Part shown: one piece after another, positions 8,425-18,296 of the stretch
How positions within the stretch are numbered: position 1 is the first letter of the stretch
Layout of the letters: the number at the start of each line of letters is the position of its first letter
Origin: Hyphomonas sp.
Lineage (GTDB): Bacteria > Pseudomonadota > Alphaproteobacteria > Caulobacterales > Hyphomonadaceae
Length of the DNA stretch: 64,000 nucleotides
Reading direction: 5' to 3'
NCBI GenBank assembly: GCA_017792365.1
Contig: CP051229.1
Location: 2,604,001 to 2,668,000 of the forward strand
Translations under genes and position numbers: made by a program
Notes under the pieces: generated by a model
What the model was told of the DNA's origin: nothing
Seen by the model: the letters and a program-made list of their open reading frames with translations, nothing else
Database searches by the model: none

Positions 8425-9316
8425 TAACCGGCGCGCGAGGCCTGGAAAATGCTGTCGATGGTCGCCGCCAGAGTCGCGTTGAATTCGTCGTCAGACTGCC
8501 GGGCTGACAATCCCTCGGTGAGGGCGCGGGAGAAACTCGCGATAACGCCGGTGTTGCGCGACAGGCGATCGTTGGCTTCCTCGCGGGAGTACCCGCCGGA
8601 CAGGGCGACAACACGCATGCAGCGCGGATGATCCACCAACGGCTTGTAGTGATTTGCCGTTTCCGGGAGCGTCAGCTTGAGCATGACCTGCTTGTCAGCG
8701 GGCAGGGCGTCCAGCTGCTTCGCGATCGCCGCCAGCAGCAGGTCTTCCGCCTGCGCCTTGTCGCTGATCGAGATCGTGACCTCGGGCTCGATGATCGGCA
8801 CCAGGCCATGACCGAGGATCTGATTGCCGACCTCGAACTGCTGGTCGACGACCGCGTTGACGCCGTCCCTGTCTGCAGCGTCAATCACCGAGCGCATCTT
8901 GGTGCCGAAGACGCCTTTGGCGACGGCGCGCTCCAGCAGGGCGTCGAGTTCTGGCATCGGCTTCATGACCTTCACGCCATTCGCCGAATCCGCCAGACCC
9001 TTGTCGACCTTCAGGAACGGGACGACGCCGCGCTTCTCCCAGAGGTAGGCGGCGGTCGGCACGCCATCGATCTCGCCGTCCATCGTCCGCTCGAACAGGA
9101 TGGCGCCCATGACCTTGTCGCCGCTGAACGCCGGCGACTTGATGATCCGCGCGCGCATCTCGTGGATCAGCGCGAACATCTCGTCATCATTCGAGAATGC
9201 GCCTCTTCGATCCCGTAGAGTTTCAGCGCCTTGGGCGTCGAGCCGCCGGACTGGTCCAGCGCTGCAATGAAGCCATCCTTCTGGGCCGCCTGTTGCGTCA
9301 TCTGAGGATTGGTCAT
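8424..9316 (-). CDS. Class I fructose-bisphosphate aldolase (apparent frameshift)
   Basis: The aldolase is split across two frames. The N-terminus [20 protein letters not shown] with [18 protein letters not shown] is in one frame, and [18 protein letters not shown] to the end (about 265 residues, including the Schiff-base region [11 protein letters not shown]) is in another. Adding one G at 9200-9204 restores a continuous 297-residue protein, the normal length for bacterial class I enzymes. It cleaves fructose-1,6-bisphosphate to DHAP and G3P. AGGAAAG precedes the ATG at 9316. The gene follows pgk by 38 nt. The single-base gap in a G run suggests sequencing error more than inactivation. Confidence 0.85.
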
Positions 9317-9354
9317 CTGTTCTTTCCTGTATCCGTACTTGCAATCAAACTGGG

Positions 9355-10548
9355 TTAGTTGGTCTTCAGGGCTTCCACGCCGGGCAGCTCCTTGCCTTCC
9401 ATCCACTCAAGGAAGGCGCCGCCTGCGGTCGACACGAAGGTGAACTGGTCTTTGACGCCAGCGTGGTTCAGTGCAGAGACTGTGTCGCCGCCGCCTGCGA
9501 CGGCGGTGAGGGCGCCGCTCTGCGCAAGGCGCGCGGCTTCCTGAGCGGCTTCAACCGTGCCCTTGTCGAATGGCGGGATCTCGAACACGCCGAGCGGGCC
9601 GTTCCAGATCAGCGTCTTCGAGTTCGCCATGGCGCGCTTGAGGCGCGCGACGGTTTCCGGGCCGGCATCCAAGATGCGTTCGTGGTCGTCGACAGCGCCC
9701 AGCGTTCGCACGCGCGTCGGTACGCCAGCGGCCATCTGTTCGGCCACCACGATGTCGAGCGGCAGGAACAGCTTGCAGTTATTCTGCCCGGCCAGCTTGA
9801 TGATCTCGCGCGCAGTGTCGGCGAGGTCCTTCTCGCAATACGAAGCGCCGACCTCGTGGCCCTGGGCGTAAAGGAACGTGTTCGCCATGCCGCCGCCGAT
9901 CGCCAGCTTGTCCAGCTTGGTGACGAGATTCTTCAGGAGGTCGAGCTTGGTGGAAACCTTCGAGCCGCCGACGATGCCCAGCACCGGCCGTTGCGGATTG
10001 CCAAGCGCTGCATCCAGCGCCTCAAGCTCGCGTTGCATGTTGACGCCGGCGTAGGCGGGCAGGGCGCGCGCCAGGCCCTCAGTCGAGGCGTGCGCCCGGT
10101 GAGCCGCGGAGAACGCGTCGTTGACGTAGATGTCGCCAAGCTTGGCGAGTTCTTCGGCGAAGGCCGGATCGTTCTGCTCTTCACCGGCGTAATACCGGAT
10201 GTTCTCCAGCATGCCGACGTCGCCATCGTTCAAGGATGCGATCATTGCAGCGGCAGGTTCGCCGACCGCGTCATCCGCAAACGCGACGGGCTTGCCAAGC
10301 AGGGCGGCGAGCGGTTCGACGACTGGCCGCAGGCTCATTTCCGGAACCCGCTTGCCCTTCGGCCGATCGAAATGCGCGATCAGGACTGTCTTGGCCCCTG
10401 CAGAGGAAAGCGCCTCGATTGTCGGGAGCGCAGCCTTCAACCGTGTGTCATCGCTGACTTTCCCGCCGTCCATCGGAACGTTGAAGTCGACGCGGACCAG
10501 CGCGGTCTTTCCGGCCAGATCCTGTCCCTCAAGTGTGCGGAAACTCAT
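9355..10548 (-). CDS. pgk: Phosphoglycerate kinase
   Basis: A 397-residue, uninterrupted PGK: N-terminal substrate region [11 protein letters not shown], hinge and nucleotide domain with [15 protein letters not shown] and a C-terminal [13 protein letters not shown]. Transfers phosphate from 1,3-bisphosphoglycerate to ADP in lower glycolysis or the reverse. It lies between gap and fba on the minus strand in a typical glycolytic block; a palindromic terminator-like sequence separates it from gap. Confidence 0.96.
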   Translation of the reverse strand: MSFRTLEGQDLAGKTALVRVDFNVPMDGGKVSDDTRLKAALPTIEALSSAGAKTVLIAHFDRPKGKRVPEMSLRPVVEPLAALLGKPVAFADDAVGEPAAAMIASLNDGDVGMLENIRYYAGEEQNDPAFAEELAKLGDIYVNDAFSAAHRAHASTEGLARALPAYAGVNMQRELEALDAALGNPQRPVLGIVGGSKVSTKLDLLKNLVTKLDKLAIGGGMANTFLYAQGHEVGASYCEKDLADTAREIIKLAGQNNCKLFLPLDIVVAEQMAAGVPTRVRTLGAVDDHERILDAGPETVARLKRAMANSKTLIWNGPLGVFEIPPFDKGTVEAAQEAARLAQSGALTAVAGGGDTVSALNHAGVKDQFTFVSTAGGAFLEWMEGKELPGVEALKTN

Positions 10549-10582
10549 GAAGCTGCTACTCGTCAGATCGTGAAATGTGAAA

Positions 10583-10602
10583 GGGCCCGCAATTGCGGGC
10601 CC
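10583..10602 (-). terminator. Palindromic hairpin between gap and pgk
   Basis: A perfect 20-bp palindrome reading GGGCCCGCAATTGCGGGCCC. On the minus strand it lies just after the gap stop codon (10612-10614) and is followed by TTTCA. It is a plausible partial terminator or mRNA-stability element separating gap from pgk expression. Confidence 0.65.
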
Positions 10603-10611
10603 TCCTGGACT

Positions 10612-11617
10612 CTAGATAAGTTTGGCCATCGCGATCGCGGTGTCGGACATGCGCGTGGAGAAGCCCCACTCGTTGTCATACCGACAGGATCGAGACCAGC
10701 GTGCCGTCCATCACCTTCGTCTGGTCCATGTGGAAGATCGACGAGTGCGGGTTGTGGTTGAAGTCGGTCGAGACGTTCTTGAGGTCGGTATAGCCAAGAA
10801 TGCCCTTCATCGGGCCGTCGGCCGCCGCCTTGATCGCTTCGTTGATTTCCTCGACCGATGTGGCGCGCTTGGCGATGAACTTCAGGTCGACGACGGAAAC
10901 GTTCGGGGTCGGCACGCGCATGGCGAAGCCGTCAAGCTTGCCATTGAGCTCCGGCAGCACGAGGCCGACAGCCTTGGCGGCGCCGGTGGAAGTGGGGATC
11001 ATCGACAGGGCGGCGGCGCGGCCCCGATAGAGATCCTTGTGCATCGTATCCAAGGTCGGCTGGTCGCCGGTGTAGGAGTGAATGGTCGTCATCATGCCTT
11101 TTTCAATGCCGATGGCGTCGTGCAGCACCTTGGCGACCGGCGACAGGCAGTTCGTGGTGCAGGAAGCATTGGAGACGACCGTGTCTTTGGCCGTCAGCGT
11201 GTCGTGGTTGACGCCGTAGACGATCGTCTTGTCGGCTCCGGTGGCCGGGGCGGACACCAGCACACGCTTGGCGCCTGCCGTGAGGTGAGCCGAGGCTTTT
11301 TCCTTGTCGGTGAAGATGCCGGTGCATTCCATCGCGACATCGACGCCATTCTCGCCGTGCGGGAGTTCAGCCGGGTTACGGATCGCGGTAACCTTGAAGG
11401 ACTGGCCGCCAACCTTGATCGTGTCGCCTTCGACCTCAACTTCCATGGGGAGCGTGCCGTGCACGCTGTCGAACTTGAGAAGGTGAGCATTCGTCTCGAC
11501 CGGGCCGAGATCGTTGATGGACACAACCTCAATGTCCTTGCGGCCGTGTTCCAGAATGGAGCGAAGGACATTCCGTCCGATCCGACCGAAACCGTTGATT
11601 GCGACGCGCACAGCCAT
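10612..11617 (-). CDS. gap: Glyceraldehyde-3-phosphate dehydrogenase, type I (apparent C-terminal frameshift)
   Basis: Reads in one frame from [19 protein letters not shown] through the catalytic [11 protein letters not shown] to [10 protein letters not shown], then shifts. Restoring two bases at about 10680 gives [20 protein letters not shown] and the family's normal end at a TAG at 10612-10614, for 335 residues. The lost part contains the conserved WYDNEWG motif, which the enzyme needs. As written, the frame would end three codons later. Sequencing error is the likeliest cause, since the enzyme is expected to be essential or near-essential. Downstream of tkt, upstream of pgk. Confidence 0.92.
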
Positions 11618-11761
11618 TGAAGTGTCCTCTGGTGCTGAAATTTGGGTTCTCGTGTGCAGAATCGGGGCCGTTCGCCCCGGAATTCAGGGCGTCATAGGTC
11701 CATTTATTCCAAAAGTGGAGGGAGACGGCTGGAAAAGTGAGACGAGACGGACCCAACCGCC

Positions 11762-13726
11762 TCAGATCAGCGACTTGACCTTCGCGGCAACGGCCTCCGG
11801 CGAGATGCCGAAATGCTCAAACAGCGCCTTGGCCGGGGCTGATGCACCGAAGCTGTCCATTCCGACGAACCCGCCTTCCGGCCCGATCCAGCGGTCCCAG
11901 CCCTGACGCACGCCTGCCTCGACAGCGACCTTCGGCAGGTCACCGAGCACCTCAGCCCGATAGACGTCTGGCTGGGCTGCAAAGCGCTCGAACGACGGCA
12001 TCGAGACCACACGAACGCCAATGCCGTCCGCCTCAAGCGCAGTCTGCGCCTTGATCGCCACTTCCACTTCGGACCCGCTCGCGAGAATGACCGCCTTCGC
12101 GGGAGATTTCGCCTCGGACACGACATATCCGCCTTTGGCGCACAGATTTTCACTGACATGGCTGCCGCGGACAGGTCCGACATTCTGCCGCGTCAGCACC
12201 ATGACGCTTGGGCCGTCTGACGATTGCAGCGCCAGCTCCCAGCATTCGGCCGTCTCAACGCCGTCGGCCGGGCGGAAGACGTTGAGGCCCGGGATCGTAC
12301 GCAGCGAGGCGACATGCTCGACCGGCTGGTGAGTGGGGCCATCTTCCCCAACGCCGATGGAATCGTGCGTCATCACGTGGATCACGCGCAGCCCCATCAG
12401 TGCGCCAAGCCGGATCGCCGGCCGCGAGTAGTCGGAGAAGACCAGGAACGTGCCGGAATAGGGGATGATCCCGCCATGCAGCGCCATGCCGTTCATCATC
12501 GCGGCCATCGCGTGTTCGCGCACGCCGTAGTGGATATAGCGGCCGCCAAACGCCTCCGGCGTCAGCGGAGACAGCGATTTGGTCTTAGTATTGTTAGAAC
12601 CGGAAAGGTCTGCCGATCCGCCAACCATCTCGGGGATCAGCGCTGTGAGCGGCTCAAGCGCGGCGCCTGACCAGGCGCGCGTCGCTTTCGCTTCGCCGCC
12701 TTCGGCGACCTTTTTCTTGTGGTCGGCTACAGCTCTGGCCACGCCATCGGGCAGTTCGCCGGCAACCGCCGCCTTGAATGCCGACGCCTGGTCCGAGCCG
12801 GAAAGCCGTGCTTCCCATTCGGTGCGCGCTGGCCGGGACCGCTCTCCAGCCTTTCGCCAGGTTTTGAGGATGTCTCCAGGAACTTCGAAGGGCTGGTGGG
12901 GCCAGCCAATGTTTTCGCGGATTCCTGCGATTTCCTCGGCGCCATAAGGGCCGCCGTGGGCAGGGCCTGTGCCGGCGAGCTTGGGCGCGCCGTATCCGAT
13001 GATCGTCTTGCACGCGATCATGACAGGCCGGTCGCTGGACTTCGCGTCGGCGAGCGCCTTGCGGATGTCATCCGGATTGTGCCCGTCCACCCGCGACACG
13101 CGCCAACCCGAGGCTTCGAAGCGCTTCAGCTGGTCGGTGCTGTCCGCAAGATCGGTCGAGCCGTCGATGGTGACAGCGTTGTCGTCGAACAGGACGATCA
13201 GTTTGTTCAGCTTCAGGTGCCCGGCGAGCGTGATTGCTTCCTGCGATATGCCTTCCATGAGGCAGCCGTCACCGGCGATCACCCATGTGTGGTGATCGAC
13301 CAGCTCGTCGCCAAACCGGGCATTGAGATGCCGCTCGGCCAGGGCCATGCCGACCGCGTTCGCCAGGCCCTGTCCCAGCGGTCCGGTGGTTGTCTCCACC
13401 CCCTGTGTGTGACCGTATTCCGGGTGTCCGGGCGTCTTCGAGCCCAGCTGCCGGAAGTTCCGGATCTCATCCACGCTGACGTCAGAATAGCCGGTCAGGT
13501 GCAGCAGGGCGTACAGAAGCATCGAACCGTGCCCGGCGGACAACACGAACCGGTCACGGTCGGCCCAGTCCGGGGCTGCAGCGTCGAACTTGAGGATTTC
13601 ACCGAACAGGACCGTCGCGACATCGGCCATGCCGAGGGGAAGGCCGACATGCCCGCTCTTCGCCTTCTCGACAGCGTCCATGGACAGCGCGCGGATGGCG
13701 TTGGCGAGATCGGAGTGTGAAGGCAT
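11762..13726 (-). CDS. tkt: Transketolase
   Basis: A 654-residue, intact transketolase with the thiamine-diphosphate motif (GDGCLMEGISQEA region, residues 150-165), the central pyrimidine-binding domain with DSIGVGEDGPTHQPVEH, and a C-terminal domain. It moves two-carbon ketol units in the pentose phosphate or Calvin pathway. No RuBisCO or phosphoribulokinase is visible here, so the non-oxidative pentose phosphate role is more likely. First gene of the tkt-gap-pgk-fba-thiE run. Confidence 0.96.
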   Translation of the reverse strand: MPSHSDLANAIRALSMDAVEKAKSGHVGLPLGMADVATVLFGEILKFDAAAPDWADRDRFVLSAGHGSMLLYALLHLTGYSDVSVDEIRNFRQLGSKTPGHPEYGHTQGVETTTGPLGQGLANAVGMALAERHLNARFGDELVDHHTWVIAGDGCLMEGISQEAITLAGHLKLNKLIVLFDDNAVTIDGSTDLADSTDQLKRFEASGWRVSRVDGHNPDDIRKALADAKSSDRPVMIACKTIIGYGAPKLAGTGPAHGGPYGAEEIAGIRENIGWPHQPFEVPGDILKTWRKAGERSRPARTEWEARLSGSDQASAFKAAVAGELPDGVARAVADHKKKVAEGGEAKATRAWSGAALEPLTALIPEMVGGSADLSGSNNTKTKSLSPLTPEAFGGRYIHYGVREHAMAAMMNGMALHGGIIPYSGTFLVFSDYSRPAIRLGALMGLRVIHVMTHDSIGVGEDGPTHQPVEHVASLRTIPGLNVFRPADGVETAECWELALQSSDGPSVMVLTRQNVGPVRGSHVSENLCAKGGYVVSEAKSPAKAVILASGSEVEVAIKAQTALEADGIGVRVVSMPSFERFAAQPDVYRAEVLGDLPKVAVEAGVRQGWDRWIGPEGGFVGMDSFGASAPAKALFEHFGISPEAVAAKVKSLI

Positions 13727-13850
13727 GCCGAGGGCCTCTTGAGCGGAGAATCGGCCAAGTGGTTAGTCATTCCGCGCCAGCTTGCAAGGCGCATGAGGCC
13801 GCTTTTGGGAGATTGCGCCGACATGCGCCTTGCCACAGACTGTGGATCGA

Positions 13851-14138
13851 ATGAGCGAGATTGACCCTTCCGGCCCTGATCTGCAGGCGGCGGCTGACCG
13901 GCTGGCCACGGCGATCGAACGCCTGGAAGTGCGGATCGACGGCCTTTTCGAGCAGCTTGAAACCGGCGGGGCCGCTTCAGGGGAGGCGGCGGCGCTCAAG
14001 ATGGACCGGGCGCGCCTGGCGCGGGACCTCGACGCTTCGCGCGCCCGCGAACGCGAGCTGCAGCGGCTAGCGGATGAAGCGTCCGAAGCGTTGGGCGCAG
14101 CAATCAGTGAAGTGCGCGATGCGCTTGGTAAGGTATAG
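13851..14138 (+). CDS. DUF4164 family coiled-coil protein
   Basis: A 95-residue, Ala/Glu/Arg-rich helical protein with heptad character (LQAAADRLATAIERLEVRID and later DRARLARDLDASRARERELQ). DUF4164 proteins commonly precede zapA in alphaproteobacteria, as here (30 nt upstream). A link to cell division is inferred from this position; no direct function is known. Confidence 0.7.
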   Translation: MSEIDPSGPDLQAAADRLATAIERLEVRIDGLFEQLETGGAASGEAAALKMDRARLARDLDASRARERELQRLADEASEALGAAISEVRDALGKV

Positions 14139-14168
14139 TCCAACCAGATAGACGATCGGGAGGAGCAC

Positions 14169-14495
14169 ATGGCGAAGGCTGAGCTGACCGTAAACGGTCG
14201 CAGGTACGCGCTGGCCTGCGCGCCGGGACAGGAGGAGCGACTGAGCGAACTGGGCGAGCAGTTTGATCGCCGTGTCAGCGAACTGGTCGACGCCTTTGGC
14301 GACATCGGCCCTGAGCGATTGTTTCTGGCCGCCGGGATTTCGCTGCTCGATGAGCTTGAAAGTACAGACGCTGCAGCCGGCGGCAACGCGCTGGACGCGC
14401 GGATAGAGACCCTGGAACGCAAGGCGGCGACCGCCCTGATGGAGGCGGCGACGAGAATCGAAGCCATCTCGCGCCGTGTCGACGAAGCAAGTTGA
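14169..14495 (+). CDS. zapA: Cell division protein ZapA
   Basis: A 108-residue ZapA: N-terminal beta-rich domain with LTVNGRRYALACAPGQEERL, then a long coiled-coil helix for tetramerisation. ZapA bundles FtsZ filaments at midcell. GGGAGGAG at about 14157 gives a strong ribosome site. Unlike many proteobacteria, no 6S RNA or 5-formyltetrahydrofolate cyclo-ligase gene follows; a tRNA-Thr gene on the opposite strand lies there instead. Confidence 0.88.
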   Translation: MAKAELTVNGRRYALACAPGQEERLSELGEQFDRRVSELVDAFGDIGPERLFLAAGISLLDELESTDAAAGGNALDARIETLERKAATALMEAATRIEAISRRVDEAS

Positions 14496-14540
14496 ATGCG
14501 ATGGCGGCGAACGACGTCCGGAATATGTCATGGGGAGTGG

Positions 14541-14613
14541 TGCCGCCTAGGTGACTTGAACACCTGACCCCCGCATTACGAATGCGATGCTCTACCAGCT
14601 GAGCTAAGGCGGC
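14541..14613 (-). tRNA. tRNA-Thr (anticodon CGT)
   Basis: The minus strand folds into a complete cloverleaf: acceptor GCCGCCT/AGGCGGC, D stem GCTC/GAGC, anticodon stem TCGCA/TGCGG with loop TTCGTAA, and T stem AGGTG/CACCT with loop TTCAAGT. Anticodon CGT at positions 34-36 reads ACG (Thr). Discriminator base A. The CCA end is not encoded. Confidence 0.96.
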
Positions 14614-14686
14614 CTGACTTGTGCGTCAGAGGAGGGCGCTATACCGCAACTGGACCGCAAAGCGCAAGCCGCGCGGACCAGCCGGT

Positions 14687-16177
14687 TCAATCCTCCGGCG
14701 CATAGTCGGGCGCCGGCGGCTTGTAGGACCGCAGCAGCGATTCTGCCTCATCGGAATCAGTCTTGCGGCCCCGGCTTCCGGGGCTTTTTTTCTTCTGTGG
14801 CGGCGTTGCATCTGTCTCGCGCGGCGCCGGCAGGGCGACGCGGGCCAGGGCCCCCAATTCGCGGCCATAGGACTCGTAGCGCGGATGGATTAGCTGCGCG
14901 GCGTCGCCAAACGTGTAAACCAGCCGCGACCATTCCTCGACCGAGTAGTTGAAGGCGCGGCCATCAGGATCGAGGTCCGACCAGTCCGGCTCGCGCGGGG
15001 CCGATGCAGCCTGGTGCGCCCACCGGTGAGCGTCTTCGCGATCCCCACGCCCGCGCGCAACCGCCTCCATCAGCGAACAGAGCCGGGCGGACGGCGATTC
15101 CGTCACCAGCGGCAGCAACGCCTCATACGCTGAAGGCCAGTCGCCGTCGGCGATCGCGGCCTCCGCGATCAGGATACGGCTTTCGCGATGCTCGGGATTG
15201 AACTCTGCAAGCGTCCGCAATCGCCGAGCCCGGACGCGCTGGTCCTCGTTTGGTTTGAGGTCCGACCACAGGATCGTGAGGGCAGGGTGCGGACGGTTGC
15301 GCCATGCGGTCTCAAGCACCGACTGCGCCTTGGACGCCCGGCCCGCGTTCAGCGCCAGCCTGGCTGCGATGACTGCGGCGGGCGGGAAACCTGGCGCCGC
15401 CTTGAGCGCTTCTAGCGCAAGCCGCTCGGCTTCGGCCGCATCCGTCGAACGCTTCTGCGCGGCTTCGGCGGTCAACAGAACGGCGCGTCGCCGCCGGGAT
15501 GCGTCCGACGTCAGGATCGCTCGCTTCTCGCCATCCGCCAGCGTTGCAAGCGCCCCATTCCAGTCAGCCGACTTGGTCTGGAACTCCAGCATCGAAAGGA
15601 ATGGCCATGCGGCAGAAGACTTGAGCGCGGCGGCCGACTGGGCGTGAATGATCGCGGTGCGATGATCGCCACGTTTGACGGCAGCCGCGGCAAGGCCCCG
15701 TAGCCCTGCAAGTTCGCCGCCCTTTTCGCGTGCGAGGTCCGAGTAGGCGCGCTCCGCTTCAATCCAGTTCTCGTTCGCCTCGTGCGCACGGGCGCGCAGC
15801 AACATGGCGAGCTTTCGCGAACCGATACCGTCTTCACTGACCTCAAGCAGCCGCCCAGCCGCACGCGCCGCCGCCGCGGCGTCGCCGCCTTCGGCAGCGA
15901 GCAGCCCTTCGGCGATCGATTCCCGCGCTCGCTTGTTGCGCAGCTTCCTTGCCGTCCGTGAGATGCGGCCGGGCAGGTCCCAGATCCAGGCCAGCACCCA
16001 CCACGCCAGAGCCATCACCGCGCCAAGCAGAACCGCGACCAGCGCGAGCGCGGCGCGCGATGTCGATCCTTCGAACCCCGGCCCCGTGAATGAGATCTCG
16101 TCAGGCGATTGCACCGCCCACAGAACAACGCCCATGGCGACGACGACAATGACGATCAGACCTGAAAACCGCGCCAC
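14687..16177 (-). CDS. hemY: HemY-like TPR membrane protein
   Basis: A 496-residue protein with two N-terminal membrane spans (residues 5-25 and 42-62), a basic linker, then helical repeats typical of HemY_N/TPR proteins and a disordered Lys/Pro-rich tail. Despite the name, this family is not the oxygen-dependent protoporphyrinogen oxidase; it is linked to haem synthesis mainly by gene order. Here it ends the hemC-hemD-Mic60-hemY run, 2 nt after the mitofilin-like gene, indicating one operon. Confidence 0.85.
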   Translation of the reverse strand: MARFSGLIVIVVVAMGVVLWAVQSPDEISFTGPGFEGSTSRAALALVAVLLGAVMALAWWVLAWIWDLPGRISRTARKLRNKRARESIAEGLLAAEGGDAAAAARAAGRLLEVSEDGIGSRKLAMLLRARAHEANENWIEAERAYSDLAREKGGELAGLRGLAAAAVKRGDHRTAIIHAQSAAALKSSAAWPFLSMLEFQTKSADWNGALATLADGEKRAILTSDASRRRRAVLLTAEAAQKRSTDAAEAERLALEALKAAPGFPPAAVIAARLALNAGRASKAQSVLETAWRNRPHPALTILWSDLKPNEDQRVRARRLRTLAEFNPEHRESRILIAEAAIADGDWPSAYEALLPLVTESPSARLCSLMEAVARGRGDREDAHRWAHQAASAPREPDWSDLDPDGRAFNYSVEEWSRLVYTFGDAAQLIHPRYESYGRELGALARVALPAPRETDATPPQKKKSPGSRGRKTDSDEAESLLRSYKPPAPDYAPED

Positions 16178-16179
16178 GA

Positions 16180-17502
16180 TCAGTTCCCGTTTTCACCGGC
16201 AGGCGAGAGCAGGCGCTCGTTGATTGACGCCAGCCGGTCATCCAGTTCCGCGCGGCGGTTGGCGTTCGTGAGCCAGCCGTTCATCGCCCCCGCAGCTTCA
16301 CCCTCGAGCCTTTCAATAGTCTCAACGGCCTCGGCGACTTCCCCTCTGGAGAGCGCGGCGCGCGCGCTGGAGATGATCTGGAGCGTCGCTTCATCGGCGT
16401 CCGTACGCCGGACCGTCACGATCCCCGACATGGCGCCGCGCAGCCACCCCCAGCCGTCATTGACCTGACCGGCGGCGATCTGTTCCGCCCGGTCTGCAGC
16501 GCGAGAAAACTCTGTACGGAGCTGTTCCACGGTCGGCGCCCCGCGTCGCGCGATTTCCCTCATCGCTTCAACGTCCGGATCGTCGGGAAACAGGCCGGCA
16601 AGCGTCCGGTGCTGCTGGACGAAGGCGCCGCCCTTGTTGGCCGCAGCCTCGACAGCGGCGACAGCGCGGATGGCGCGCGATTCCTCGGCGGCGGCGATGA
16701 TCGGCGCCCGGTCGGCTTCGGCCGATTCTGCAAGCGCGGTGACGGACTGGCGCACGGCGCCGATCTCGCTCTCCACGTCCTCGACGCTGGCGAACTGTTC
16801 GCGCATCGAGTTGAATTCCGCCTGTATCCGCTCAAGCCCCTGTTCAAGCGCAGCGATGGACGCCCGCCGTCTTTCTGATGCGGTGGACAGATCGACGCTC
16901 GCCTCGTCCAGCGCTTCGACGCGCTGCGTGAGATTGCGAAGGCTGCGTTGCATCTGTCGCGTGGTTTGCGGCGACGACGCTTCCTCGTTGATCGTCTCTT
17001 CCAGCGTGTCGATCCGGGCCAGCAGACGGCCAAGCGGCGTGTTGCTGGAGACGGCGGTCACATCGCCGCTTTCGCCTTCGCCGGTGAGCACCCCGATCTG
17101 GTCCATCGCCTCATTGAGTTCCTGACGCATTTCCTGGTCGCCCGACTGGAGGCTCGCCAGTTGATCGGCCTGTGCGTCGACGCGCGCACGCAATGCGACA
17201 AGCTCCTGCGAGACCTGATCAGCGCGCGCGACCAGGGCTTGCTGCTCCGTCGAAAGGGAGTTCACGTCCCGCGCCAATGGACCTGTTGACGATCCGGTCG
17301 TGCCGCCGGTCATCACCGTCGCGATACCCGCCCCCGCAAGCGCAGCGACCACCATGCCGCCGCCCAGCTCGACCCAGCCGACCTTGCGCCGCCTTGCAGC
17401 CTTCACGCCCCTGGCGTCCGTTGAGGTATTGCCCGCTGCGCCGGTTGGCTCGAACTCGGCTTCGATCGGTTCCGGTTCAGGGTTGTTCGGGTCGCTGCTC
17501 AT
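16180..17502 (-). CDS. Mitofilin/Mic60-like inner-membrane protein
   Basis: A 440-residue protein with a cytoplasmic N-terminus, one membrane span (residues 42-64, GGGMVVAALAGAGIATVMTG) and a long coiled-coil (residues 70-270). A helical C-terminal part with the mitofilin-type signature follows (TLAGLFPDDPDVEAM through ERIEGEAAGAMNGWL-like helix). Alphaproteobacterial homologues of mitochondrial Mic60 lie in exactly this place between hemD and hemY and help shape inner-membrane invaginations. That role is taken from the family; the call rests on topology, coiled coil and context. Confidence 0.82.
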   Translation of the reverse strand: MSSDPNNPEPEPIEAEFEPTGAAGNTSTDARGVKAARRRKVGWVELGGGMVVAALAGAGIATVMTGGTTGSSTGPLARDVNSLSTEQQALVARADQVSQELVALRARVDAQADQLASLQSGDQEMRQELNEAMDQIGVLTGEGESGDVTAVSSNTPLGRLLARIDTLEETINEEASSPQTTRQMQRSLRNLTQRVEALDEASVDLSTASERRRASIAALEQGLERIQAEFNSMREQFASVEDVESEIGAVRQSVTALAESAEADRAPIIAAAEESRAIRAVAAVEAAANKGGAFVQQHRTLAGLFPDDPDVEAMREIARRGAPTVEQLRTEFSRAADRAEQIAAGQVNDGWGWLRGAMSGIVTVRRTDADEATLQIISSARAALSRGEVAEAVETIERLEGEAAGAMNGWLTNANRRAELDDRLASINERLLSPAGENGN

Positions 17503-17596
17503 GTTCCGCCTGGCGTCTGCTGCACTCGTGCCGACTAGTCTTCGATCTGCTCCGTCAGATCATAGTAGTCGGCATCTTAATGCCAGTAAAACCCCG

Positions 17597-18296
17597 CTAG
17601 GAACCTGACAGCAGGCGATCCATCGCATTCAACAGCTCGTCCTCAGTCGGACGCGCAGCCGTCTCGATCTCGGCATCCAGTCCGGCGAGTTCGTTACTGG
17701 TGTTTAAGGAAATGGTCGCGACCTTCAACGCCGGACTGTCGAGCTCGCGCGCAAGCCGCGCCAGCACGCGCGCGCCCTTCGGCGAATGGATCAGCACGCA
17801 GGCGACCGCATCAGGTTCTGTGAGGGCCTGCGCAAGGGCAGGGGGCGGCGTCTCCAGCTCGACCGACCGGTAGATCGGCAGGAAGGACGCATTCCAGCCG
17901 CTCCGTTGCAACTCGCCTGCAAGATCCCCCCGGCTTTCCTCATTGCCGGCATGAAGAAGGGCGGCCTCGGGCGGCAATTCCCGAAGCAACATGTCGGTGA
18001 GGTCTTCAATGGATCCGTCCGCCGAGCGCACGTCCTGATAGCCGCTGTCACGCGCTTCCGCCGCTGTGCGATCGCCTACGCACCAGACCGGCCCGTCACG
18101 CCATGCAGATATCTCGCGAAAGCGCCTGACGCCATTGAGGCTGGTAAACGCGAGCGCATCGAACGCCGGCGTTTCGGCGGCGATGGCCTCAATCGATATC
18201 AGCGGTTCAATGACCGGCTCGATCCCGCGATCCCGTAGCTTTGCCGCCGTCGCATCGGCGCGGCTGAGAACGCGTGACCAGAACACGATGCGTCAT
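17597..18296 (-). CDS. hemD: Uroporphyrinogen-III synthase (apparent N-terminal frameshift)
   Basis: The body RADATAAKLRDRGIEPVIEP through NAMDRLLSGS is HemD-like. The family N-terminus MTHRVLVTRSQP is encoded just upstream in another frame, starting at an ATG (18296) that overlaps the hemC TGA as ATGA, the usual translational coupling. Restoring two bases in the CGCGCC stretch at 18257-18263 joins them into a 233-residue protein. Without that, translation would need a GTG at 18286 with no ribosome site and would lose the first beta strand. HemD cyclises hydroxymethylbilane to uroporphyrinogen III. Confidence 0.82.

Noticed and set aside
14496-14540. 6S RNA after zapA
   Set aside because: Only about 45 nt separate zapA from a tRNA gene on the other strand, too short for a 6S RNA.
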